In this document: positions 1-10,874 of the stretch, in pieces
Position numbering within the stretch: the first letter of the stretch is position 1
Layout: each line of letters begins with the position of its first letter
Assembly: GCA_030248295.1 (NCBI GenBank)
Contig: JASANH010001446.1
Span: 496,001-560,000 of the forward strand
Direction of reading: 5' to 3'
DNA from: Mesodorylaimus sp. YZB2_4
Taxonomy: Eukaryota; Nematoda; Enoplea; Dorylaimida; Dorylaimidae
Length of the DNA: 64,000 bases
Made by a program: the position numbers and the translations under genes
The notes under the pieces: generated by a model
What the model saw: the letters and a program-made list of their open reading frames with translations, nothing else
What the model was told of the DNA's origin: nothing
Databases searched by the model: none

Positions 1-813
1 ATCGCCTGAATTTTTCGGTGCCTGAATTAACGCCGGCGGTTATTGCCGCGCACAGCAGACAATGCTCTGTAGGCGCCAAGCTCACTCTCTTCGAGGTCTG
101 CCAGACATGCTCAGCGTGAAGTGCACTCCGAATGTGGGCAGTAAAAGACAGACATTCTTACACAGCGAGCCAATTCGAATATTTGTACACAAAAATGATG
201 TCCGCTTCATTTGACATGTCCTAGCAGTGTGAACACCGTGACGGCCGCAATCTTGATTTTGATGCCCAGTGGCGCATTAGGGCCCACCCTAGTGGGCTGT
301 TTTTTCTTTGATCCGCTGGCGCTCACATCAGCGCAGTGGATACAGCGGGAGCTGGCGGAGGTGCTATCTCGGCGTCCCGGTTTCTCTTTCATCAAGCAAA
401 ACAAAAACGGCAGCAAAACAGAGTGTCGCCTCTAATAGGACGAGAGAGAGAGAGGCCCGCGCAAGAGGGCACCAACACTGGCAATGGGTGCCCCACGCCT
501 CGGACGTCTACGCGCGCCTGTCCAATTACCTGTTCACATCGCTCATACGACGGAGTGCTATCTCGAAAGCGACCAGCCACTCAAGTGCGGGGCGCTATGC
601 CAGTGTACAGGAAACACCACAGTGCGCACTATCTATATCTGGCCGCTGCAGATTCTACAGTATCTACATAGCCACACGCAGGTCATCTCCGACTGTACAC
701 TGCATTCGGCTAGTGCCATGCATCTGCTACAGTAGCTGCCATTCCATCGTGCTCTTGATGTAAAGGTCGGTCGGTCCGGTCAGTTCAGTTCGAAGTCACT
801 TTTTGGTTGCGAG
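1..813. other. 5' flank, no gene recognised
   Basis: I see no convincing coding exon here. Open frames are short, overlap on both strands and lack family motifs. There is a short GA-rich run near 440-455. The stretch probably holds the promoter and 5' untranslated region of the HMG-box gene that starts at 814. Confidence 0.5.
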
Positions 814-1297
814 ATGGCGTTTCCTCCCCTCGGCGGATGGGGTCCGTCCCCGAATGCACTCAGTAAGTCTTGCTGATTGCCATTTCCGTCCGCTACTCCA
901 TGTTCTGTTTCAGAGGACCAGTTCGGCAGCCGGCCCAGTCGCTTTCGCCGCAAACACGATCTCGGCAAGCCGTTACGCCCGGTCACCGCCTACGACATCT
1001 TCTTTCGGAACACGTACCCGTGGCTCAAAGCTCGACGTCCCGATCTCAGTCCTCGGCAGCTGTTCAGCGAAATCGGACGCATGTGGCGGGAGACGACCAC
1101 TTGGGAGGACAGGCAAGTCTGCCACGACTACTCCGACTACGACAAGGAAAAGTAAGATCCCTGCTTTTTCTGAATCCTCACTGTTATCATGAGTGAATGT
1201 GACTTTTCCTTTTAGGCACGACCGTGAGATGAAAACCTGGCGCGCGAAGCGTGAAATCGAGAAGCAGAATGATCGCGAACGAGCCTCCAAACAGTGA
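814..1297 (+). CDS. Small single HMG-box protein (3 exons, ~122 aa)
   Basis: Exons are 814-862, 914-1151 and 1216-1297, joined in phase by GT-AG introns of 51 and 64 bases. The start is the first ATG of a short leader, MAFPPLGGWGPSPNAL. Exon 2 carries one HMG box at about residues 34-103: a PVTAYDIFFR helix-1 start, a LSPRQLFSEIGRMW helix 2, and a helix 3 ending in KHDREMKTWRAKR. The box follows a basic RRK patch, and the protein ends in a charged, Arg/Lys-rich tail. HMG boxes bind and bend DNA in the nucleus, so a chromatin or transcription role is inferred. The box is divergent, and I cannot place it in the TOX, SOX or HMGB subfamily. A candidate AATAAA lies at about 1614-1619. Confidence 0.82.
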
Positions 1298-2495
1298 TTC
1301 GTGATCGGACTAGGAACTTGTGTAGAGCCTTGGTGTTGGGTGTGCGTTTGCTAGTTTCTTTGGTACTCGTACTAATGTGATGATGTGTTGACGACGACGT
1401 GTGTTCGATATCATAAATGGCGGTGTTCTGGGTCATGATTAAAATGACGATAACTCGTAATCGATGACAACAAAAATCGTAGAGGTTAGAATTCATTGAA
1501 AAGTAGCGAGTCATGCGTAGGGGATGACTGGGAGAACTCTGCTGCACGGCCTGTAATCGTCATCAAGCTCACCGAGCCAATGCATACATACTGCACGGTA
1601 GTGCCTGGACGAAAATAAACTTTCGCGTGTCCTGTACAAACTGTCAAGCTCCCTGGCGTTGAACGCCCACCATTTCGGCGGAAGAAATGGAAAATGCTTT
1701 AGACATTTCTCTTGGGTCAGCGAAAGTGTGTCTGTCCAGAGTTCGCACTCCATCAGCGGAGATGCCCCCACAATCAGTTTAGTGGAGACCCAAGCAGGAC
1801 CCGAACACGGATGTTGTGTCCAAGTTTTGAACAGCTAGAAGTGATGCATAGATTTATTTTGACACTTGGATACGTGGGATAGTAGAGTACGACAGGGCAT
1901 CCCACATCTCTTTCTAACAAATGGAAACTCCTTGGCTAAAAAACTCATGTTGTTTCTGCTTAAAATTTATCGATTTCCTTTTTCAGGCTAAACAGAAAAG
2001 TTCAACCCCAATATGTGTAGCCTTTGACAGGGTGAAAATCATTAGGTTCGGTTTTTTTCACCTTATAAATTAGCGAAGACGGCCTGAAATAAGAAAGCGA
2101 GCTCCTGTCACATTTTGCCATAATGAAGTGGATACTTATACCTACATACATAGATTCCCACCCCGTCGAAGATGTAGATCGATTAGACGCACGAAAGGAG
2201 AAGGCAGTCCAGGTCGCGACAGGTCACGGCCATGTGCCGCACCAAATGATTTTTCTGGGGAACGGAGCCCGCTTGCGATTAAAACCATTTACGATCAAAC
2301 CATGTCAGTCGATAACAGGACGTTGAAGATCGGATCGATGCCGTAAAGTCGCCGCAAGTCTTCTAGTCGGCGTCCCAGCGCGTGATCAGTGCAGTGGATT
2401 CATTCTTCGACCCACTCGAAGTCTGGATCACTTGTTTCTGATGAGCGCAATAAGCATGCACTGGACACTAGTGGTAAACTCAGATCAGGTTAATT
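1298..2495. other. Intergenic, no gene recognised
   Basis: Open frames here (such as ~2123-2346 on + and ~1511-1771 on -) show no family motif, no coherent splice partners and overlapping alternatives. I treat the stretch as the 3' flank of the HMG-box gene. Confidence 0.45.
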
Positions 2496-2499
2496 CTAT

Positions 2500-2880
2500 C
2501 CCATCATCGACGAGTTAGTTACTTTGTCAATGTCACAGCCTTTGACCAAAGCCAACACGTGTGCTCTGCAGTTTGTACGCACTGTGCCAACTGACGAGCC
2601 AGTTCCCACACTGCCCTGCACTTGTCCTTGATGTCTCCTCCAGGGCCAAGAGGCTGATGTCAAAAACAGCGCGCAATGCGGGAGCTTATCGGAATTATAG
2701 CCCATGGCGTGATCGCACCGCAGGTGACTAAACATAGAACACGAGCCTAAAGCCTTTGAGAAAAATTGACTCGCAAGAAGAGAGCTGATGCAAAATTTCT
2801 CTTATCAAGGAGACATGTCTTCCTGCAGACTTTTGAAGCATGCCAACTCTGAAAATTTTGATTGTCTGATCGTCTGAACT
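2500..2880 (-). pseudogene. Decayed SMYD-like gene fragment
   Basis: Downstream of the intact SMYD-like gene, on the same strand, about 2510-2690 aligns with its exon 3. The reverse complement near 2570-2640 encodes a match to DKYRVVWELARQF, then loses frame by about one base before a WHSAYKLQ-like continuation. A stop-rich but alignable tail runs to a GTAACT at the position of the exon 3 donor. Weaker similarity near 2780-2870, a CRKTC..DK match, corresponds to the end of exon 2. Exons 1 and 4 are not recognisable. This looks like the relic of a third tandem SMYD copy. It is read by eye from a diverged alignment, so the ends are approximate. Confidence 0.5.
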
Positions 2881-3043
2881 GATATGCCAAATACGAGGCA
2901 ACAATGCCAGGCGACTTCCTCCTCGCGTCTTTTTCCTTTACATCAATGACGCCTTGAAAATACACAATTTTTGTGCTGCACGCCTTCAACACATAGAATA
3001 GCAAAGAAGTTTTCATACCACACCGTTCCTTGCACTTGTTTAG

Positions 3044-4838
3044 TCAAGCATTCACAGGTTTTCTTTGCTTCTCCTCCAGCTGAACAGCCATGTTCTTCGT
3101 TCTTTTCCCATGGGCCTCCAACAGCCGGGTGAAGCTGGCCGTGTAACGCCCGTAGGCCTTGCAGATCGTCCCAGCAAAGGAATACCACTCGGAGGCACGA
3201 GCCCAATGCTGGGGAGCGCCATCGGTCGACGTGGCGGATTTGGCAGCTACCTCATAAAGATTGGCCAACCAGTATGCACATGGGCCCATAACACTGTCGA
3301 AAGTGATATTGCGATGGCCTTCGTCGCAGGACAGCGTCAGCTCGCCAGTCAACAAAGCCATTTCGAGAATTTGCGGATCAACCTTCTCTGAAAAACAAAA
3401 ATTGAGAAATGTCCGTCATACTACGCCGCTGTTCCAACTTACTTTTGGTCACCCACATATTTGCAGCTGTGTCGCCAAAGTCGACGAACATATGCCCTTG
3501 CAAGCGATACATCCGGAGGTTGAACGAACTGTGCCAAAACTGACGGGCCAGCTCCCACACTACCCTGTACTTGTCCATGACTTCGAGGCTCCTCACGTCA
3601 CACACCGAAGCCGACGTAGCCTTGTTCCACTGAATAGGAGAGGTATGCAAAGAAACATGCACTTTTTCAAAGTCCCAATATCCTCACTGTCTCACCTCGC
3701 ATTGCAGCAATGGATAGTTCTTTTGCGGATCGCACGTTTTGACATAAGCTTTCAGTCGAGCCTTCTCCGTTTTATCAGGGACGCAGGTGCAACTTTTCCG
3801 ACACTTAAACACTGCGGGCTTGTGTCGCCAGCACATGAACGAGCGAGGAACGGCTTTTTCGGTCCACAGGTACGGCTGTCCGCACTTGGAGCACTCCAGG
3901 GCAGCCGCGTCCTTCTCCAAAGCCGCAGCCCGCTCATCACCGCACAGGACGCAGGTGCATTGGAAATGATAACCAAATTTCAGCCACTCGCGCCGTTGAT
4001 CTCTCAGCGGAAACGTGCTTGTGTTGCTAAAATCGTTCGAGAACCCGTAGCTGATGGTCAGTCGATTTAGGGCCTCGGCTGAGCTAGTCATGGCCATTTG
4101 CTCCTTCACCACCTCGGTCGCCATCTCGTTGGGAATGGAGGACGGGTAAAGTATGACTAAACGGGCGTTGTCAAAAAAGACGTGCAGATCGGGTCGGCAG
4201 CTGTGGTCAAACCTGGAGACGTTCAGGTACAAGGCAGTGCCGAGAGGTTGTCCGATGCCAGTGGCCATGTCGATAGGACCCAAGATAGCGAAGCAGTTGA
4301 TGCAGGCGATGCAGTACATTTGCTTGACCACGGTCAGATTGTCGACCAATGGCGTGCCAGAGTAAGCCTTGCGAAACTGCTCGACCACTTCCTCCGATCG
4401 CTTCCTTCGCACTTCAGCGGCTTCGATCTCGGCTTCATGGGACATCAGGTCGGACAGGCGACGATCCTACAGCACTATTTATCCAGACCCAATGCTGACA
4501 GGAAGCAGCCACATTACCTCAATGTTGTTAGGGAAATTTTCGCACAAATGTGCGATCCCGTTGTCGACCATTCGGCGGGTGAGAAGGCGCCCCACGAGAC
4601 GGACGATTTCGTTCGCGCCATCACCCGTTCGATTCATGAAGGCAACGCACTCGAAGGTGTGGTTCGGTTGATCCGAGCTCCGGCATTTCTCACTGCAGTA
4701 GAATACCTTCTTGCAGCTATTCTCTCCGCACGGAATGGCCGCCTTGTCTTTGAAGCAGAAGGAACATCGGTTGAGCAAGTACTCGGCCGACAGGACAGCC
4801 CCGTAGGGCATTTCGCTGAACAGCTCGCGGTAGATCAT
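3044..4838 (-). CDS. SMYD-like MYND/SET protein, copy 1 (4 exons, ~540 aa)
   Basis: Exons in transcript order are 4518-4838, 3696-4466, 3443-3629 and 3044-3387, all in phase. A MYND zinc finger keeps all eight likely ligands (C25, C28, C37, C42, C48, C52, H60, C64). It is embedded in a SET domain, the SMYD arrangement. The post-SET cysteines are visible in HFQCTCVLC and ECSKCG, and the C-terminal half is TPR-like. SMYD enzymes use S-adenosylmethionine to methylate lysines on histones and other proteins. One feature is odd: the canonical NHSC motif that contacts the cofactor reads DHSC here (Asp194). The second copy at 58950 keeps Asn, so activity of this copy is uncertain. The exon-intron layout is identical to copy 2. 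The upstream ~700 bases are shared with copy 2 in inverted orientation. Confidence 0.88.
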
Positions 4839-5537
4839 CGCGAAGAAAAGGAATCCGGTCGACCGACTTGTGTGCTACTCGATCGCGTCAGCTCACAATG
4901 GAAGTAAAATTTCTATTTTGCCCCTCAAAGTGTTTTGGTTCACCTTTTACATGCAGTGTAAAGGATTCGAAACCATTAGCCATTATGGGCGAAAAGCACC
5001 AGCGCCTTTTTTAGAATATAGTCTGTTCCAATTTCAATGCTTTGAGAACTGAAGCGTTTCCGGGGTTACCATTCACTTTCATATTTTACCGCATTATGGA
5101 GCACATTGGCGACCTGCGGTGTCTACAGTAGCTACATCTTTACAAGGTCAGTCTCTTGCTTGTATGTACGTGCAGTGGTGTGCTCGTGTCCCTCCCCTAA
5201 CTTGACACGTGTGTTTCATTCACATGTTGAAGTATGCTTGCGAACTATGCCCTAGAATGGGGACGAGTCTGTCAATATGGTTGATTCTTAGACCGGTGAT
5301 AGGTTATGCCCAACTGCCTCTTTCCTGGTTAGGTGATGACTGCTTTACTTCTTCATTGCGGTTAGGCGAACTCCTTGGCCTAAGTTCCCTCTGATATTCA
5401 TCAGGCTCGTTTGCTTTTGTAAGCTAGTCTGAACGTCTGCGTGGATGCAGATCATTGTTCATGTTCATGTTTTACCACATCGCCAATCGCTTATGCGCAC
5501 TCGAGGGTGAAAAGAAACATTTTACACGAAATGATAT
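4839..5537. repeat. Left arm of inverted duplication, upstream of SMYD copy 1
   Basis: This non-coding stretch matches the reverse complement of about 58235-58949, upstream of SMYD copy 2. By eye it is about 95% identical, with a ~20-base indel near 5107 and a 6-base GTTCAT repeat-number difference near 5457. The match stops at about 5537, exactly where a tRNA-like sequence begins in this copy. It should contain the SMYD promoter. No separate gene is supported; the open frame at 5209-5394 is present in both copies but lacks coding hallmarks. Confidence 0.8.
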
Positions 5538-5622
5538 GCCGGACCGCGGGTCGAACACTCGCCCGTAACTGCGCACCTGGCTTGAAAGGCAGACGCCTAA
5601 CCCGCCAGGCCACGAGCCCGGC
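5538..5622 (-). repeat. tRNA-like sequence (possible tRNA-derived repeat)
   Basis: Read on the minus strand, the ends GCCGGGC and GTCCGGC pair over seven positions like an acceptor stem. A box-A-like GTGGCC...GGGTTAGGC and a good box B (GTTCGACC) are present. The anticodon stem does not fold well and the acceptor-to-D-arm spacing is too long, so this is probably a pseudo-tRNA or the head of a tRNA-derived SINE. It sits at the breakpoint of the SMYD upstream duplication. Confidence 0.35.
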
Positions 5623-6601
5623 CCGTCATTCCACGTCACAGGGGTGGATATCATTCATATGCAGGTTTCGAGTAAGTGCGGCCTCAGTGGCGGAGTGAGT
5701 GGTTCAGAGTTTATCTACCCGTATGCCAGGTAGCGAGCGGCTGTGCTCCTTACGGATTCAATCACCAGCGACGGAGGTCGGTTTGAGGCATCATAAGCCC
5801 TCGCTGACCTCGCGCGCCAGGCCTCTGTTCCAGGATGCTCTGTTGGATGCGGAGGTCCTCCTGGTGCAGACTGCTGAGAGCGTGCTAGTCTCTGCACAGC
5901 TTTGCATATAAGCCCTGCTGGCTGACTATACTATAGGAAATCGTGGGCTTCCCTCAAGAGGGCGCTCTAGCAACGGTTTCAAGGAAGTCAGTTTAGTAGG
6001 GCACTAGCAAGGCTGACGCATACGATGCTCACTTGATTAAATCTTAAATTTTCATTCATTACCTAAAGTTTAACTGTAAGTTGGATCACGGCTTCCTTCC
6101 TGAGTCATGGCTTACTCGTCACCGAAGCAAATATGTACTGTAGGTACATTCACTCGAGAGGTGGGAAACACATTGAAACACATGAGCAAAAGAAAGAATA
6201 CAACACGAACCAAAAGCTCAGCCCAAAACATCGGGACAAAAGCCCAAAAAACATGCCACAGTTGTTTCAGCTTCGCATAGCCATAGCAGACCGCTTAGGT
6301 GTTGCATTACATGTAGACAGAGTTTGCTCGAGTTGCATGTTCCAACGACCAATCTCTCATCACCGCTTTTCTATGCTATCATCAGTGTGCTTAACGAAAA
6401 TGCTTGCCCATCTGCGTAATCATTTGTGAAATTCGAACCGTCCTAGGAGACAACTGAAACGCATCAGACAATGAGTCATAACACCCAATCGCACTAAACG
6501 TATCTGATACCAAAGTAGAGAATGCGCCGACGGTGACGATGCCGACCTTTTTGTTGGTACTGTCTTGGTACCTGTGCTTTTCAGGCCAACTACGATCAGC
6601 A
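5623..6601. other. Intergenic, possibly repeat-derived
   Basis: No gene is recognised. A stretch at about 5690-5790 has a box-A-like TGGCGGAGTGAGTGG and a weak box B (GGATTCAATC), bounded by GCCTCAG and TTTGAGGC, and may be another degenerate tRNA-derived element. The right part is AT-richer and should hold the galactocerebrosidase promoter. Confidence 0.35.
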
Positions 6602-9600
6602 ATGCTCGTACGGCTAGCCTGGTTTTCGACCGTAGCTTTCGTTACGAGTCCCTTTATTTGCATACGGGGCCAGGAGTACATTGTTTCTGACATAGATGGT
6701 CTTGGTCGAACTTTTGATGGAATTGGTGGACTGAGTGCTGGAGCAGTGAGTAAAAGTTTCACTGGGCGCGCAAGTTTTGTTGAATTATGCATTTGCAGTC
6801 ATCAAAGCTTCTTTACGCCTATCAAGAACCGCAAAGGAGTCAACTACTGGACTATTTATTCAAAGTAAGAGATTTTGGGGCACCTAGGGCCGTGCTTACA
6901 CATGTGTTCTACACTTCAGCCCAAATTTGGAGCATCCATGCAAATACTCAAGGTGGAAATCGGTGGCGATGATCAAAGCACAGGTATGGCGGTAAGTGCA
7001 GGCGTGACCATATACACCGACAATGCACATGTTGTAGACGGTGTGGAATCATCTCACATGCACGAAGAGTGGGATGAGAACTACGAACGTGGATACGAAT
7101 GGTGGCTTATACTGGAAGCCAAGAAGAGGAACCCGAATATCAAAGTCTACGCTCTATCTTGGGCATTCCCTGGCTGGATTGGCCCCTACAACAATCCTTA
7201 CGGGAACCTGACCAGACTAGCAACCTACACGGTCAAGTGGATCCTGGGTGCCCAGCAACATTATAACCTGACTATCGACTATATAGGGGTAAGGACACCA
7301 GCTTGTGTCTGGGCTCGAACCTAAGTGGGAATGCGATTTAGGTGTGGAACGAAAGATGGTGCAACATGGACTACATCCTTGCTCTTCGTGAGACTTTAGA
7401 CGAGAGCGGACTGAAGCATGTGAAGATCATAGCCTGCGATAACAAATGGGATGAATTCGGGGGCATAATTAGCAGTGAAAAGCTTCGAAAAGCCGTCGCA
7501 GCATACGGGTAAGCAACGGCGGATGCACAGGTCAGAGAAGAGACAAGAAACTGCTCATGCTTTTGGCGCAGAGAGCTGTTGGTGGCCACATGTACTAGCC
7601 ATGTTCTGCATATGCATCTTTTTTTCCCCCCAGGGTACACTATCCTGGGACCACTGCCCCGCCCGCCGCTATTGCAAGTAACATGACACCCTGGTCTTCG
7701 GAAGACTATAGCACCGTTGCTGATAATGTTGGCGCTGGATGCTGGGCCAGGGTGAGTTCAAATTTCTGTCAAGCATTTTAGTGGAGTTGCTTATTTGCAC
7801 ATTTGGCAACCGGTGCAAGAAAGAATGCAGGACAGCTAGTGTAAACTTGTCTGTGTGCCTGGTTCTCGTTTAGACTCTGAACCAAAACTATGTCAACGCC
7901 TTCTTCACAAGGTGAGTAGCACACAACAACAGCTTCTGTATATGATGTATCCACCCTTCCATACACAGTACAATCGCATGGAGCCTGATCGCATCCTTCT
8001 ACAAAGGCCTCGTGTGCCAAGATGAAGGCTTGACCGTTGCTGATGAACCATGGAGTGGTTACTATCAAGTGCGGAACCCAATTTGGATGACTGGTATATG
8101 TGACCAGGTGTTTGATCACAAGCTCACCCCTGAATCATTTCTTTCAGCACATACGACTCAGTTCACTGAAATCGGCTGGCGATATTTGAAGCATGGCTCT
8201 GGTGTTGGCAAACTGGTTCGAGGAGGCTCGTACGTGGCACTGACAAACACAAATCTGACTGACTTGACTATCGTGATTGAGACCATGGTATGGCGCAGTC
8301 CCTCAGTACACTGCTTGATCCAGTGTCAATACCGAATTTCCAGACCTACAACCACTCCAAATGCGTCTATACGAACCCACCTCCGTACACAGTCCAGAGA
8401 CAAAAGGCTGTTTTCACCTTCAGTGGATCATTCGTACACGCCTTTGATTTTCTCGAAGAACTTATTTCTGAATCTAGGCTACTCCTAGGCTAAAATAAAG
8501 AAGATGTACCTATGGAAGACTCGCCTGGACTATTCTGGCCGCGGAGTCGATGAAGCCTTCAAGTACAATGGTCCGATCGAGGTAGTCCGGTCGAGGAACA
8601 TCGCAATGCGGCGATTCGGACTTGATGTTGCGAATGCTCACTAACTCTTCCGTGGTATCATTGAACACGTTTTGGAAAATCCTGGCGGCTGTATAGGCGT
8701 GGATTATCTGCACCTATCAGTTCACTGGTCTGCCTTTCCTAAATTAGGGCCAGACACGAGACCGAGAGCTCTCTCGAGGCTGTTCAGGGACTGGTTTAAT
8801 TTGGACATCAGGCGGTAACTGGTATTGAATTCCTGGTCTTAAGTTGAAGTCTAGCTCGTTTCTGGCTTGTTCTAGTACACCTGGGACGGGGCGAGGACTG
8901 ACGGGTAATCAGCCGTGGTTGCGATCAAAGGGGCCGAATTCACTATGCTCATATGTGGCCCGCCATATAGACGATGCCTATCTCTTATCACGGGCTCTTA
9001 TAACAGGTACCCAAGACTCACCTGCCAAGATTTTCCAGAATGCGTTCTGAGCATTCTCCAACCATTCATATCAAGCCAGAATCGCCAGCTCGCGACGTTC
9101 CCTTGCCGTACACAGACTGGAAGTAGAGATCTGTTGTGTTAGGTGAGTCAAGGTGGCGTATTTTTGAATCTCGACCCCGATACCGTCTACACTCTGACGA
9201 CCATTGGTGACGGGAAGAAGGGGTCAGTCGACGCGATTCCTTCATCAGCACCTTTTCCACTGCCTTATTATGACGATTTCGAGAGTAAGAGTGCTGTAAA
9301 GTATGCGCAAGGCGCAGTCCACTACTTTTTTTGACAGACTATACCCTCAACCAAGAGCCCTTGCTTCTGTCCCCGCAAACTGGTATCTGGGAAATCCGAC
9401 AAGACCCAGACAACTCAAATAAATACGCCCGTCAACTGGTCACCCAACAACCAGTCATGTGGATCACGGTCAATTCGTTCCCCCTGGCTATCATCGGCGA
9501 GGCCACCTGGTATTCCCTCTAATCATTGACGGGGCGTCCATCCTCACATTCTCCGCTTCAGGGCCGATGTCACTCTGAGCGCAAAGATTCGTTTTCCCTC

Positions 9601-10070
9601 AATCAATGCCACCAATCGCGTATTTGTGGGACTCCGAGTCAGACATAATCAATGCGTGACCTCGCAAGCAACAGGAGTCTTCTTCTGGCTTGATGCGGGC
9701 TTCAGTTCCTACGTGGTCTCGTCCGACATTGGTGAGATGGCAGCAGTCACCGTTAAGTGTCCTAGGCATTCCTTCTCTCACTTCAGGTGCGCTCCATATT
9801 TTGGACACTGGATTGCTTAGTAGCAGAACAAGGATCATGGCCAACAAGTGGTACAATGTTTCAATCGCAGTCAAGGTACTGTCTGGTCATATCGGCAGCT
9901 TGCCACTGATGCGACCCTGTTTTCAGGGAACAAACCTCTCCGTTATCCTCAATGATGTACAAGTGACTTCATTTTCGTTGACCAATGCTCCTCGTGCTGG
10001 TTTTGCCGCTGTTGGAACTGGCGGCTGGGGATACGCCGACTTCGACGATCTAAGAGTCGAGAAAAACTAA
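6602..10070 (+). CDS. GALC: Galactocerebrosidase (lysosomal galactosylceramidase), 16 exons, ~666 aa
   Basis: Exons: 6602-6745, 6799-6864, 6920-6983, 7038-7288, 7342-7508, 7634-7751, 7874-7911, 7969-8093, 8148-8287, 8344-8433, 8501-8581, 9143-9284, 9338-9509, 9562-9731, 9787-9875, 9927-10070; all phases agree. The product follows vertebrate GALC end to end and has nearly its length (685). GALC is a glycoside hydrolase family 59 enzyme that removes galactose from galactosylceramide in the lysosome. The acid/base motif WNER (Glu179) and nucleophile motif SSED (Glu254) are intact. Next come the beta-sandwich region and a C-terminal lectin-like domain ending [13 protein letters not shown]. The leader [14 protein letters not shown] resembles a signal peptide; an in-frame ATG at 6539 is an alternative start. 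Exon 11 (8501-8581) rests on similarity, because its acceptor (AATAAAG) is poor. The following intron (561 bases) carries an inverted repeat. Confidence 0.92.
8571..9123. repeat. Degenerate inverted repeat in GALC intron 11
   Basis: The minus strand of about 8571-8690 resembles the plus strand of about 9020-9123. Both contain GATTTTCCA(A/G)AA, a central matched block around CAAGTCCGAATCGCC / CAAGCCAGAATCGCC, then GCGA(T/C)GTTCC. The left arm overlaps the end of GALC exon 11 and its donor, so the pre-mRNA could form a long imperfect stem. Similarity was judged by eye and the ends are approximate. Confidence 0.5.
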
Positions 10071-10874
10071 AGAAATCAGTAATCTGGCTAAAACAGTAAT
10101 CGCCTTGGTTTTTCTATAGCATCGCTATCATACGCTACCCGCGAAAGGATTACTGTAAATCATTACACGCCATCAAAACATTTCCAGAATCCGCAAACAT
10201 TCTCACTGTACATGTCACAAACTATGCAGTCGATTCATACACCGCCCTCGCCTAGTTCCATGACTTTGACGAGCCTGAAAGAAAAACAGTGTACATGTAT
10301 TTAGATTCACACTGTCACCACAACCACATGTGACTTTACTCTAACCAGCCTGGCTGGGCGGTCGGGACTCGACACTCTCCCCGACAAGGAGGCACCATAC
10401 CAGTCGGTTATGCTTCAAGCGTCTTTCTAGGTACTCATACTCATATTTTACTCATCGCTCAAGCAAATACATGCACGCCTAGATCGCCTAGACAATACTC
10501 CGGCTAGGACCTTCCTTGGCCTAGCGACTTCATCTCCTGGCTGGCTAAACGAGCCTAAAGCCCTAAGGAAGCCCCTCACGGACTAAGGGGTGGTAAATAC
10601 CGCTGGTCATGCAATTCGAAGGCAGTGCTCCCCTCCAACCCAATCGTCTAAAAACCTCCTGATTTCTATGCTTTTCCTAATCCCTTCAAGAACCTAGCAC
10701 CAGATGCAGCAATAAAGCCATCAAAGCACCCTGGCACCACACGTATTGTACTCACTCATCGCAGGCACCCGCTCACACCATACCGTATGTGCCCCAAAAA
10801 TCCTCAAAAACTAAATCTAGCCACTAACCATGAGACTGTCCAGACCCCATAAGCATACCTGATGTTTTTCAGCC
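10071..10874. other. Convergent intergenic spacer
   Basis: This lies between the 3' ends of GALC (+) and the 975-residue orphan gene (-). I see no exon or structured RNA, only C-rich and A-rich unordered sequence expected of two 3' flanks. Confidence 0.5.

Noticed and set aside
308-763. Plus-strand frame of 151 codons upstream of the HMG-box gene
   Set aside because: It overlaps several equally long frames on both strands, has low-complexity composition and no motif, and offers no splice link to the HMG exons.
3261-4070. Plus-strand frame of 269 codons opposite SMYD copy 1
   Set aside because: It is antisense to exons 2-4 of the SMYD gene, whose protein has clear zinc and SET motifs. The opposite frame is a by-product of codon bias.
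4182-4907. Plus-strand frame of 241 codons opposite SMYD exon 1 and exon 2
   Set aside because: It is antisense to conserved MYND/SET coding sequence, and it is not maintained as an equivalent frame opposite copy 2.
5209-5394. Frame upstream of SMYD copy 1 that also occurs upstream of copy 2 (58371-58556)
   Set aside because: Its conservation is explained by the inverted DNA duplication. Surrounding non-coding DNA is equally conserved, and there is no family similarity.
8510-8713. Minus-strand frame inside GALC as a separate gene
   Set aside because: It lies opposite GALC exon 11, which aligns with the family, and its partial repeat at 9020-9123 is frame-broken.
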